Positions 6,595-14,357 of a DNA stretch of 36,150 bases are shown here, one piece after another. The translations under genes were made by a program, and so were the position numbers. Positions within the stretch are counted from its first letter, which is position 1. Every line of letters begins with the position of its first letter. The notes under the pieces were generated by a model that saw only the letters and a program-made list of their open reading frames with translations, was not told where the DNA came from and searched no databases. The stretch is from Fluviibacter sp048859965 (GTDB taxonomy: Bacteria > Pseudomonadota > Gammaproteobacteria > Burkholderiales > Rhodocyclaceae), in assembly GCA_048859965.1 (NCBI GenBank), contig JBLIZO010000036.1:1-36150 (forward strand). The letters run 5' to 3'.

Positions 6595-8331
6595 TCAGGG
6601 GGCTGTTTTAGGCCGGTTATCGATCAGCAGTTCGCGCAAGAATAAGTGGCGTGCCACATCGCCCTGCAGCATGGCTTTGATTTCGGCGTCGCTTTGTCGG
6701 CCGCGCAATTCAAGACGTTCGCCGAGGATACGGCAATCGGTGCAGGTCGGTGCATCCAGGGGTTGTTGCAAAATCAGCAGCGGATAGCGCTCCCGAAGAA
6801 TATGCAGCGGTATGCCTGCATCGTCTCGGTAGCCACGAATATCGGCACCGGGTAGCAGGAAGCGGTATTGCTCATAGGCGGCGTTGAAGTTATAAGGCAC
6901 CCAGACCGTTTGGCCCACCATCCGCCATTGAATGTTTTCCTTGTAGCGTCCCATGGGGCCATCGAAGACACTCAGAAAGCCCGTCAGCGTCAGATAAGCG
7001 GCAAATACCGCTGGTAATGTGAGCCAGGGTAACAGACGTGGCAGCAGCAGTGCCAGGGTGAGCGCTGCCAGAATAATCACCAGCAGTACCGCATCGGTGG
7101 CGCTATAGACCGGGTGGCCGACATCGTGCTGCAACAGCCAGCCCAGGTAGCCCACAGCGGCGATGGCCAGCGTGCAAATAAGCGTGGTCGTAAACAGCAC
7201 CCAGCGATTCAGACGGAACCAGACCAGTGCAATCAGTACCGCGAGGGCGGGCATGGCCTCCAGCAGATAACGGCTGGAGCGTTGGCTTGGGAAACAGAAG
7301 ACCACAAAAAGGATCAGCACCCACCACCAGAGAAATTTCTCGTCATCGCTGAGGTCGCCGTGGCGGAATGCGCGCCAGAGCGCCAGGCCCATCGTTGCAA
7401 AGACAATGATTGCCAGTAACCCGGCGTTGAGCGCGTAACCGGTCGCCAGAACCCAGATGCTCCCGTTACCCCAGAACATTTTGGACAGATAGCTTGGTCC
7501 GTGTGGATCGAACTTCCCGGCGTTTTCGCCGATGACGAACTCGTTCCAGATAGATTGTGGGTCTGGGTCCAGGGCAAACCACAGTGCAAAAATGCCCAGC
7601 GACAGCAGTGCGATCAGGAGCAGTTTATAGACATCACGCCGCAGAAATTCGGCGGGCCGATAGTGGCGATAACGCCAGTACCAGAAGGCCAGGCCAAGGC
7701 CGACAGGCAGAAGCAAGGCAAAGGATTTGTACAGCAGGCCGAGACCGACGCTGATACCTATAAGTAACGGGATGGCCCAAGGTGAATCGAAACTCTTCTT
7801 GCCCCGAAACAGCATTAGAAAGAAGGGCAGAAACAGCCAGAAGATTTCGCCGGCGTTGGTCAGGAAAGGGCGGCCATAGCGGTAGGTGCTGAAAAATCCC
7901 AGCCACAGAATGGCGGCCAGCAGCCCGGTGACGACATGACGCTGGCTGCATTTCCACCCCAGTAGACCGACCAGCACGGCGGTCGCCAATGTATACAGGA
8001 CATTCGGATAGCGTAGGTTCCAGAGTGTCCACTCGTGACCCCAGTGCGTGCTGAAAATACCTTGCCAAAAAAGGAGCGGCGGCTTGGTATTGCGCATGTT
8101 GTCCAGCGTTGATTGCAACGGCAACAGGTGGCCGCTGTCTGCGGTCAGTCGGGTAATGTGCGCGTAGGGGAATTCATCGCCATTTTTGGGAATCTGCAGG
8201 CTGTCCAGCCCGAAAAAGTAGCTGGCGATCGCCAAGAGCAGTACGACAGACAACATGACAATTGCCCAGAGCGATGGCCGTCCTGGGTCGTGGTGATCTG
8301 CGGTGCGTGGGCGATTGAGCTTACGCGTCAT
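6595..8331 (-). CDS. ArnT/GT39-like GT-C glycosyltransferase
   Basis: A 578-residue inner-membrane glycosyltransferase of the GT-C type (ArnT/PMT relatives), with roughly a dozen hydrophobic helices. After the first helix the periplasmic loop holds KNGDEFPYAH (Asp52, Glu53), the usual place for the catalytic acidic pair, followed by NTKPPLLFWQGI, a conserved substrate-loop motif. Such enzymes move sugars from undecaprenyl- or polyprenyl-phosphate carriers to lipid A, lipids or proteins in the periplasm. The acceptor cannot be told from sequence. The start overlaps the end of the GtrA gene by 11 bases; GtrA-like proteins often flip the lipid-linked sugar donor, so the two probably act together. 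Confidence 0.85.
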   Translation of the reverse strand: MTRKLNRPRTADHHDPGRPSLWAIVMLSVVLLLAIASYFFGLDSLQIPKNGDEFPYAHITRLTADSGHLLPLQSTLDNMRNTKPPLLFWQGIFSTHWGHEWTLWNLRYPNVLYTLATAVLVGLLGWKCSQRHVVTGLLAAILWLGFFSTYRYGRPFLTNAGEIFWLFLPFFLMLFRGKKSFDSPWAIPLLIGISVGLGLLYKSFALLLPVGLGLAFWYWRYRHYRPAEFLRRDVYKLLLIALLSLGIFALWFALDPDPQSIWNEFVIGENAGKFDPHGPSYLSKMFWGNGSIWVLATGYALNAGLLAIIVFATMGLALWRAFRHGDLSDDEKFLWWWVLILFVVFCFPSQRSSRYLLEAMPALAVLIALVWFRLNRWVLFTTTLICTLAIAAVGYLGWLLQHDVGHPVYSATDAVLLVIILAALTLALLLPRLLPWLTLPAVFAAYLTLTGFLSVFDGPMGRYKENIQWRMVGQTVWVPYNFNAAYEQYRFLLPGADIRGYRDDAGIPLHILRERYPLLILQQPLDAPTCTDCRILGERLELRGRQSDAEIKAMLQGDVARHLFLRELLIDNRPKTAP

Positions 8332-8818
8332 TCGGGTCGGGCTGGCGTGCTCTGCGGTTGAGTTTCAGACGGCCAAAGGTCCAGAGGTCGTTGGCGACAA
8401 AGTTGAACAGGCTGGCAATCACAACGGCAATCAGATTGGCGACCAGATAGTGCAGGAAAAGGGCGAACAGATTGGTCAGCGCGATCTGAATCGCGGTGCC
8501 GACCCAGCAGGCCAGCGCGTATTGACCAAACTGTACGGCGATCGGCACCGAGCGCAGCGCTTTGCGATCATGCCAGGTCCAGCGGCGATTCCAGGTGAAG
8601 TTGCTGATCGTGGCGATAAAGATGGCCAGTGCCAACGACAGGTTGAGGCGCAGTGTTTCCTGAGTTACCGAGCGGAACAGCAGCTCCTGACCCAAATAAA
8701 GCACGCTCAGATTAACCACCACGCCCGAGGCGCCGACGATGCCAAACTTGATAAAGCGCGGCCTGAACAGCGGCCCGATCAGCGTAAGCTGTTGCAGCGT
8801 TTGAATCAGACGGTGCAT
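8321..8818 (-). CDS. GtrA-like membrane protein
   Basis: About 165 residues and four hydrophobic helices, matching the GtrA family (FIKFGIVGASGVVVNLSVLYLG, FIATISNFTWNRRWTW, a closing NFVANDLWTF). GtrA relatives are thought to flip polyprenyl-phosphate sugars across the inner membrane for a partner glycosyltransferase. The ATG at 8818 is taken; a TTG two codons upstream is possible, and neither has a clear ribosome site. It sits between the GT9 and GT-C genes, 12 bases after the former and overlapping the latter, which supports one operon for glycan modification. Confidence 0.88.
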   Translation of the reverse strand: MHRLIQTLQQLTLIGPLFRPRFIKFGIVGASGVVVNLSVLYLGQELLFRSVTQETLRLNLSLALAIFIATISNFTWNRRWTWHDRKALRSVPIAVQFGQYALACWVGTAIQIALTNLFALFLHYLVANLIAVVIASLFNFVANDLWTFGRLKLNRRARQPDPNDA

Positions 8819-8830
8819 CGGCAAGAGCGA

Positions 8831-10084
8831 TCAGTGCGCGGCGAGCGTAAACTCGGCCGGTTGAGCGTGTGCGGGCAGGCCCAGCAGTTCGTGCGCTTTT
8901 TCCAGTACCTGATCCGGCGTAATCTGCTTGAGGCACTGATTGTCGCCATCACAAGGTGACATCCGATGGTTATACGCCGTCAGGCAGGGTGAGCAGGCCA
9001 GGGGGAGGTGGAAAAAGTAGGCGTTTTTTGCCCAGGATCGATAGAGACGCGGCGTTTCCGGCCCGAACAGAATAATCGTCGGGATTGGCGTCATGGCTGC
9101 AAATTGTCCCGGGCCGCCGTCATTGGTGATCAGCAGGGCAGCACGATGGAAGAGCGCGAGCAGATGGCGTACCGAGCGGGTGTACCCCGTCAGGTCGATA
9201 CACAGTGGGCTGCGACAGTGGTTGAGCACGGATTGACCAAACGCCTTGTCGCCCTTGAGACCGATGACGCCGACGGCATAACCCTGCTGCAGGAAATGAT
9301 CGGCGACGCGGTAGTAATGTTCCAGCGGCCAGGCACGAATCGGCAGAATGCCCCCACTGGGATAGATCAGCACCAGCGGTTTGCCGGTAATCGCCGGAAA
9401 GTCGGCTTCGAGCTTGGCCGCTTCGGTGGCGACTTCACCATCGTTGAACACCAGTGTCGGCGGTGTGATCGGCTCGTCCGGCGGTAGCGTTTTACCGGCC
9501 GGGTGGGTCGTTGCATCAATGGCTTCGACCATGGTCAGCAGCTGATGGCTCAGGTGGCGATACGGGTTGTACATGACCGGGTTGGTCAGGTAGCCGCCGC
9601 GATAGAGCCCTTCCTGTGTATGCGGTGCAAAGCCGACCAGCACCGGAGCGCCCGACAGATAGGCAATCAGGCTGCTGACGCGAGCAAATAGTTCGCAATC
9701 AATGACGACATCAAAGCGCAGGGCGCGCATTTTCTGGAAGGCGCTCCAGAGGTCGCGGACAAATTCCTTCAGATCACCGTCGTTAAGGGTGATGACATTC
9801 TGGGGGGGAACGACATCCAACAGATCCAGCACCTCGCGATTTTTGGCGAACAGCATCACATGCAATTCGGCCTCGGGGTAACGCGTCTTGATGCTGCGAA
9901 ACATCGGTTCGGCCAGCACCAGGCTCCCCATTTCCGAGAGCAGAATCACCAGAATTCGTTGCGGGGCACCGTTGCGCTTGCGTCGCAAACCCAGTTGACG
10001 GAGGCACCAGTCCCAAGCGGTGAACAGGGCGCACAGCGGTACCCCGGCATATTTATCAACGGCGCGTTGGAAACGAATATCCAT
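8831..10084 (-). CDS. Glycosyltransferase family 9 (heptosyltransferase-like)
   Basis: About 417 residues. It matches the GT9/LPS heptosyltransferase family: a first Rossmann half (RILVILLSEMGSLVLAEPMFRSIKTRYP) and a second half with the nucleotide-sugar loop (LLITNDGGPGQFAAMTPIPTIILFGPETP). A Cys-rich C-terminal segment (LACSPCLTAYNHRMSPCDGDNQCL) is seen in some GT9 members and could bind a metal. It has no signal peptide, so it acts on the cytoplasmic face. The frame runs to 10330, but the ATG at 10084 leaves a normal promoter gap to the divergent sialidase-like gene. It is first gene of the glycan operon. Donor and acceptor are unknown; it need not be a core heptosyltransferase. Confidence 0.85.
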   Translation of the reverse strand: MDIRFQRAVDKYAGVPLCALFTAWDWCLRQLGLRRKRNGAPQRILVILLSEMGSLVLAEPMFRSIKTRYPEAELHVMLFAKNREVLDLLDVVPPQNVITLNDGDLKEFVRDLWSAFQKMRALRFDVVIDCELFARVSSLIAYLSGAPVLVGFAPHTQEGLYRGGYLTNPVMYNPYRHLSHQLLTMVEAIDATTHPAGKTLPPDEPITPPTLVFNDGEVATEAAKLEADFPAITGKPLVLIYPSGGILPIRAWPLEHYYRVADHFLQQGYAVGVIGLKGDKAFGQSVLNHCRSPLCIDLTGYTRSVRHLLALFHRAALLITNDGGPGQFAAMTPIPTIILFGPETPRLYRSWAKNAYFFHLPLACSPCLTAYNHRMSPCDGDNQCLKQITPDQVLEKAHELLGLPAHAQPAEFTLAAH

Positions 10085-10124
10085 CAGGTCAGCGGGTGCT
10101 GCGAACACACTTGGTGAGTAAACC

Positions 10125-10153
10125 CTGAATGATACCCGTCCTTGCGATAAAAT
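10125..10153 (+). promoter_or_regulatory. Possible promoter of the sialidase-like operon
   Basis: TAAAAT at 10148-10153 is a good -10. A weak -35 (CTGAAT, 10125-10130) lies 17 bases upstream. It is in the 136-base gap between divergent genes, 68 bases before the ATG. Confidence 0.3.
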
Positions 10154-10220
10154 GCGGGGATGATCCCGCGATTTCCCCTGAATTGGTCTGTCATGACACC
10201 CTTGGCTCGAGCGGCTTCTC

Positions 10221-11411
10221 ATGCGTAATCGCTGGGCGGCGACGGTCGTGTTTCTGTTCGGTCTGGGCGTTGCCATATCAGGTATTCGTACGCCCGCCGA
10301 CCCCGAATTTGCTTTGCCCGACGCCAACATGCGGTATGCGCAACAACGGGTGGCCGCCGTCTTACCAGCGCGTTTTACCTGGGCCGATCTGCCTAAGCCA
10401 ACCCCGTCGGCCCATGCCGTGACAGTGGCAGAGATCCTGCCGGATAACGATGCCGCCGTGCACGAGCCCGTGCGTCTGTTGGCCGCCTGGTTTGGTGGTT
10501 CGCGCGAAGGCGCCGCCGATGTCTCGCTCTATCAGTCAGGCTGGACGGCCGCTCAATCCTGGTCGCCGACACAAGTATTGTTGAACCGGCAGGACGCCGA
10601 GCGCCAACTGGGCCGCAATATCCGTAAGCTGGGCAACCCTTTGTTGGTCGCCGAGCCCGGGCGTCTGCATCTGTTCTTTGTGAGCGTATCGTATGGCGGC
10701 TGGGCAGGGAGCGCCATTAACCGCAGTATTTCCGACGACGGTGGTGCCAGTTGGTCCTCGGCGCAGCGTATCATTACCAGTCCGTTTTTTAATCTGAGTA
10801 CGCTGGTGCGGAATCCCGGTGCCTGGCTGGTTGACGGTAGCCTGGGGCTACCGGTTTATCACGAATTTATTAATAAACATGGCGAATGGCTGCGCCTGGA
10901 TACCGATGGGCGGGTCTTGAGCAAATCGCGCATGGCGATGCCAAGGCCGACGCTGCAGCCGGCGGTCGTACCGCTGGATGGTGCGCGTGCCGTGGCGGCA
11001 TTGCGCGATGCCGGGCCGGGGCCCAACCAGATTCAGTGGAGCGAGACCCGTGACGGTGGTCAAAGCTGGATGCAGCAATCGCCGCGCGTGGTGCCTAATC
11101 CAAATTCGGCGGCCGCCATGATCGGGCTGCGGGATGGTTCATTGCTCATGGCCTGCAACCCGATTTCGGGAAACCGCAACCAGCTCGCCCTGTTGCGTTC
11201 GACCGATCAGGGCGAGACCTGGAATCTGGTACGGGTGATTGAGCAAAGTAGGGATGATCGCGATGAGTTTTCTTATCCGGCGCTATTGCAGGATCGTACC
11301 GGCATGATTCATTTACTTTATACCTGGAAACGACAGGGTATTCGTCACGCCAGATTCACCCAGGCCTGGTTAAACAACCCGGGTCTCCCCACGGTGGCAG
11401 CGGTGCCGTAA
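10221..11411 (+). CDS. Sialidase-like beta-propeller protein (BNR/Asp-box)
   Basis: A 396-residue secreted or membrane-anchored protein with an N-terminal hydrophobic segment (residues 7-21) and a sialidase-like propeller of the BNR_2 type. Three Asp boxes are visible: SDDGGASW (171-178), TRDGGQSW (276-283) and STDQGETW (327-334). The family block AAWFGGSREGAADVSL near residue 88 and a closing SYPALLQDRTGMIHLLYTWKR are also present. Related propellers hydrolyse or bind terminal sugars. I could not place the full arginine triad of true neuraminidases, so activity on sialic acid is not claimed. Its stop overlaps the next gene's ATG by one base (TAATG). It is divergent from the GT9-GtrA-GT-C operon, which suggests a role in the same glycan. 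Confidence 0.8.
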   Translation: MRNRWAATVVFLFGLGVAISGIRTPADPEFALPDANMRYAQQRVAAVLPARFTWADLPKPTPSAHAVTVAEILPDNDAAVHEPVRLLAAWFGGSREGAADVSLYQSGWTAAQSWSPTQVLLNRQDAERQLGRNIRKLGNPLLVAEPGRLHLFFVSVSYGGWAGSAINRSISDDGGASWSSAQRIITSPFFNLSTLVRNPGAWLVDGSLGLPVYHEFINKHGEWLRLDTDGRVLSKSRMAMPRPTLQPAVVPLDGARAVAALRDAGPGPNQIQWSETRDGGQSWMQQSPRVVPNPNSAAAMIGLRDGSLLMACNPISGNRNQLALLRSTDQGETWNLVRVIEQSRDDRDEFSYPALLQDRTGMIHLLYTWKRQGIRHARFTQAWLNNPGLPTVAAVP

Positions 11412-11959
11412 TGATTCCCGCTTTCCTGAATAATCGCGACATTCGACGCCGGCTCCTGGTTTTGCTGGCGGGTGCTTTACTGTGGTTGCCGCTGGCAGGC
11501 TTACCACTGTGGCGTTACCTCTATGGATTTACCGGCGACCTGACACCGGCGACATGGATTATATTCCTGGTCTGGTTGGGTTTTCCCGGCGTTTTCCGCT
11601 ACTGGCGGCATACCGAGTTGCCATTGCATCGACGCCTCGTCCTGCTGGCCGGCATGGTGCTTTTTTATGTACTGGCTCTGGGGTCGTGGTCATTTGACCC
11701 CTATGTTTATGGTTACCAACCCTGGGTGCTGCTGGGCGCCTTGACGGGTTGGGTTGCCTGGCGCGGTCGCGTGGCACCCGGTATCACGATTCTACTAGGC
11801 GTTAATCTGGCACTTTTTGGCCTTAATGCACTGGCTTCCGATAATCTTTGGGATTATCTGTTCGACCCCGTTCTCATGATTGCACTCGGTATCAGCGTAT
11901 TCCGTGGTGTAATGTTCCGTCGTTTTAAATTCACTGACCAGGTTTCACCCCATGTTTGA
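11411..11959 (+). CDS. Small polytopic membrane protein, unknown function
   Basis: A 182-residue protein with about five to six hydrophobic helices separated by short loops and Arg-rich turns (IRRRLLV, HRRLVLL, FRRFKF). I recognise no family. It is coupled to the sialidase-like gene by a one-base overlap and runs eight bases into ppiD, so it is translated with both. The context suggests a partner of the sialidase-like protein, possibly in glycan handling; this is inference only. Confidence 0.7.
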   Translation: MIPAFLNNRDIRRRLLVLLAGALLWLPLAGLPLWRYLYGFTGDLTPATWIIFLVWLGFPGVFRYWRHTELPLHRRLVLLAGMVLFYVLALGSWSFDPYVYGYQPWVLLGALTGWVAWRGRVAPGITILLGVNLALFGLNALASDNLWDYLFDPVLMIALGISVFRGVMFRRFKFTDQVSPHV

Positions 11960-13385
11960 TCTTGTTAACAAACACCGTAAATTTGTCCAGATTCTGTTGG
12001 CTATGATTACATTGCCCTTTGCGTTTTGGGGCATTGATTCCTACTTCCGCGATGCCGCGTCCACCGATGAGGTGGCGCGTATCGGCAGCAGTAAGATCAC
12101 GCTGCAGCAGCTTGATAATGCCATGCGTGAACGCGCTGATCTGATCCGTTCCCGGCAGGGTGGGGCTGTGGATGCCCGATTGTTTGAATCACCCGAGTTC
12201 CGTGCCAGTGTGCTTAACGAACTCGTTGAGCAACGCCTGCTGTTGCTGGAGTCGGAGCGTCTGGGGGTTGCCGCCAATGACGTGATTTTGCGTGAATTGA
12301 TTGCCCAGATACCGGCTTTTCAGGAAAACGGGAAGTTCTCGCCCGCCAAATATGAGCAGGTACTGCGTGCGCAAGGTATGACACCCAGCGCTTTTGAGCA
12401 GAATCTGCGGCGCGATCTGACACAACAGATGCTCGTTAACGGCGTTGCAGCGACGACACAGATTTCGAATACCCAACTGAACCTGATTATTGACGCCGAA
12501 AAGCAGGAGCGTGAGGTAGCTGTTGCCGTCATTGAGGCCAGCAATTTTCTCAAATCGGCCTCGGTCGATGAAGCTGCCGTACGTCAATACTATGAAGCGA
12601 ATCCGCGCCAGTTTCAGGTGCCTGAACGCGTCAAAGTGTCTTATGTGGTGTTGAACGATCCGAAGGTGGTTGCCAAAGAATCGGAAAACTTCAGTAATAT
12701 GGTTTACGAGCAGTCCGATACGTTTAAGGATGTTGCCAAGGCCCTGAATCTGAAAATTGAAGAAAGTGGCTGGATCAGTAGCAACGGGCAGGGGGCTCAG
12801 GGTGTGCTGGCCAACCCCAAGGTGCTACAGGCCATCTTTAATCCGGGCAGCCTTAAAGATCGTCGTAACAGCGCCGCCATTGAAGTGGCGCCCAATGTCT
12901 TGATTTCGGTACGTGTTACGGCGCACGAACCGGTTTCGCTACGCCCCTTTGAATCGGTTGCAGCGGATATTCGTCAGTTTCTCACACGCAAGGCTGCGCT
13001 TGAAAAGGCCACAGTCGAAGGCGAGGCGCGTCTGGCAGATTTGAGGGCGGGCAAAGCGGTCGATATCAAATGGTCGCCCACAAAGACCGTGTCGCGCCTG
13101 CAGCCTGGTGGTCTGAGCCGTGACGCTATGCAACTCGTGACCGGCGTGGATACAGCCCAATTGCCCGCGTTCAGTGGCGGCGTCGTGAGCGGCGAAGGCT
13201 ACAGCCTGTTCAAGGTGAGTGCGATCAAGCCGGGTAGCCCGCTGTCCGACGATAAACGCGCACAAATCGCCACGGCGTATCAGCGTTTTGTACAACAGGC
13301 CGATGTTGTCAGCCTGATGGTGGCGTTGCGAGATCGTTATCCGGTGAAGATCGCCAAACGACCGGAAGGCGAGAAGCAGCCGTAA
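11952..13385 (+). CDS. ppiD: PpiD-type periplasmic chaperone lacking its parvulin domain
   Basis: 477 residues against roughly 620-640 for PpiD proteins. PpiD is anchored in the inner membrane near the Sec translocon and helps newly exported proteins fold. Present: the cytoplasmic start and single anchor helix (residues 10-28), the SurA-like N-terminal chaperone region (38-180) and a linker (YYEANPRQFQVPERVKVSYVV). The C-terminal region starts at ENFSNMVYEQSD (245). The parvulin domain of about 150 residues that normally lies between YVVL and ENFSNMVYEQSD is absent; only about ten residues join them. The frame is intact. E. coli PpiD has little or no isomerase activity, so chaperone function may survive. 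The start overlaps the preceding gene by eight bases. Confidence 0.88.
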   Translation: MFDLVNKHRKFVQILLAMITLPFAFWGIDSYFRDAASTDEVARIGSSKITLQQLDNAMRERADLIRSRQGGAVDARLFESPEFRASVLNELVEQRLLLLESERLGVAANDVILRELIAQIPAFQENGKFSPAKYEQVLRAQGMTPSAFEQNLRRDLTQQMLVNGVAATTQISNTQLNLIIDAEKQEREVAVAVIEASNFLKSASVDEAAVRQYYEANPRQFQVPERVKVSYVVLNDPKVVAKESENFSNMVYEQSDTFKDVAKALNLKIEESGWISSNGQGAQGVLANPKVLQAIFNPGSLKDRRNSAAIEVAPNVLISVRVTAHEPVSLRPFESVAADIRQFLTRKAALEKATVEGEARLADLRAGKAVDIKWSPTKTVSRLQPGGLSRDAMQLVTGVDTAQLPAFSGGVVSGEGYSLFKVSAIKPGSPLSDDKRAQIATAYQRFVQQADVVSLMVALRDRYPVKIAKRPEGEKQP

Positions 13386-13403
13386 TCTTCGGGCTTTAAA
13401 GTA

Positions 13404-13432
13404 AAAAAGGCAGGGGGCTTCCCTGCCTTTTT
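13404..13432. terminator. Bidirectional terminator between ppiD and fabI
   Basis: AAAAAGGCAGGG (13404-13415) pairs with CCCTGCCTTTTT (13421-13432) around a GGCTT loop. It has a T-run in either direction and lies between the convergent stops of ppiD and fabI, so it can serve both. Confidence 0.92.
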
Positions 13433-13450
13433 ATTGGCTGAAATTTTGCC

Positions 13451-14242
13451 TCAGACTTCTTCGTGGCCCAGTGCCGTAATATTGAATCCTGAATCCACGT
13501 AGGTGATTTCACCCGTCATACCGCTGGCGAGGTCGGACAGCAGGAAGGCGGCGACGTTACCGACTTCGTCAATGGTGACATTGCGGCGCAGCGGCGCAAC
13601 CTTGGCGTTGTGCGCGAGCAGCTTGCCGAAATTACCGATACCGGATGCGGCCAATGTTTTGATTGGGCCGGCCGAGATGGCATTGACGCGGATATTTTGC
13701 GGGCCCATGGCGACGGCCATGTAACGGGTGGCGGCTTCCAGGCTGGCTTTTGCCATGCCCATCAGGTTGTAGTTAGGCATGACGCGTTCGGCACCCAGAT
13801 AGGTGAGCGCAAGCAGCGCCGGGTTATTGCCTTTGAGCAGCAGCGGACGCGCTGCCTTAGCCAGCGCGGCATAGCTGTAAGCCGAGACATCGTGTGCGAT
13901 CTGCGAGGCTTCACGGGTGATACCGTCGAGGAAGTCACCTTCCAGTGCCTCGGCCGGTGCATAGGCAATGGAATGGACGAGGCCGTCCAGGCCATCCCAG
14001 TGCTTGCCGAGTTCGGTGAACAGATTGTCGATATCTGCATCAACGCTCACATCACACGGAAATACCAGCTTGCTGCCGAATTCGTCGGCAAATTTCGATA
14101 CGCGATCAATAAAGCGCTCGTTCTGGAAGGTAAAAGCCAATTCGGCGCCTTCACGATGACAAGCCTTGGCGATGCCGTAAGCGATCGAATGTTTGGACAG
14201 CAGACCGGTAATCAGAATGCGCTTGCCAGCAAGAAAACCCAT
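13451..14242 (-). CDS. fabI: Enoyl-[acyl-carrier-protein] reductase (NADH), FabI
   Basis: 263 residues. FabI reduces enoyl-ACP with NADH in the last step of each fatty acid elongation cycle. The short-chain dehydrogenase fold shows the altered nucleotide loop GLLSKHSIAYGIA and the block SIAYAP (91-96). The catalytic set is Tyr148 in LTYLGAER, Tyr158 in PNYN and Lys165 in GMAKASLEA, aligning with Tyr146, Tyr156 and Lys163 of E. coli. It is the class targeted by triclosan. The ATG at 14242 is chosen over upstream in-frame codons because AAAGGAG lies seven bases ahead of it. It is a single-gene unit convergent with ppiD and divergent from the peptide transporter. Confidence 0.96.
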   Translation of the reverse strand: MGFLAGKRILITGLLSKHSIAYGIAKACHREGAELAFTFQNERFIDRVSKFADEFGSKLVFPCDVSVDADIDNLFTELGKHWDGLDGLVHSIAYAPAEALEGDFLDGITREASQIAHDVSAYSYAALAKAARPLLLKGNNPALLALTYLGAERVMPNYNLMGMAKASLEAATRYMAVAMGPQNIRVNAISAGPIKTLAASGIGNFGKLLAHNAKVAPLRRNVTIDEVGNVAAFLLSDLASGMTGEITYVDSGFNITALGHEEV

Positions 14243-14316
14243 GATGACTCCTTTGGTTCCGTGATACGGGGTGACCAAGCATCGCTTTGCCACCGAAAAA
14301 TGACCTAAAGCTTGCA

Positions 14317-14322
14317 ATTATA
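14317..14322 (-). promoter_or_regulatory. Probable -10 element of fabI
   Basis: On the minus strand this reads TATAAT, a perfect -10, in the 115-base gap between divergent genes. The -35 region is weak (CTGATC at 16 bases). It predicts a leader of about 67 bases before the fabI ATG. Confidence 0.45.
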
Positions 14323-14357
14323 CGTTGAAGCCGGGGGAGATCAGTTAGACTTGCGAA

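Noticed and set aside
8303..8959. Long plus-strand frames opposite the GtrA, GT-C and gltX genes as real genes
   Set aside because: They are Gln/His/Arg-rich mirror translations of well-supported genes with no family resemblance or ribosome sites.
10085..10330. A longer GT9 protein start
   Set aside because: It would run through the divergent gene's start and promoter region, and its translation is Arg/Ser-rich and unlike GT9 N-termini.
10221..11411. Calling the propeller protein a true neuraminidase
   Set aside because: The Asp boxes and fold are clear, but I could not place the complete arginine triad, so only a sialidase-like call is supported.
12640..12700. A frameshift or pseudogene in ppiD
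   Set aside because: The frame is intact across the whole gene, and both sides of the junction keep conserved sequence in the same frame. An in-frame domain loss fits better.
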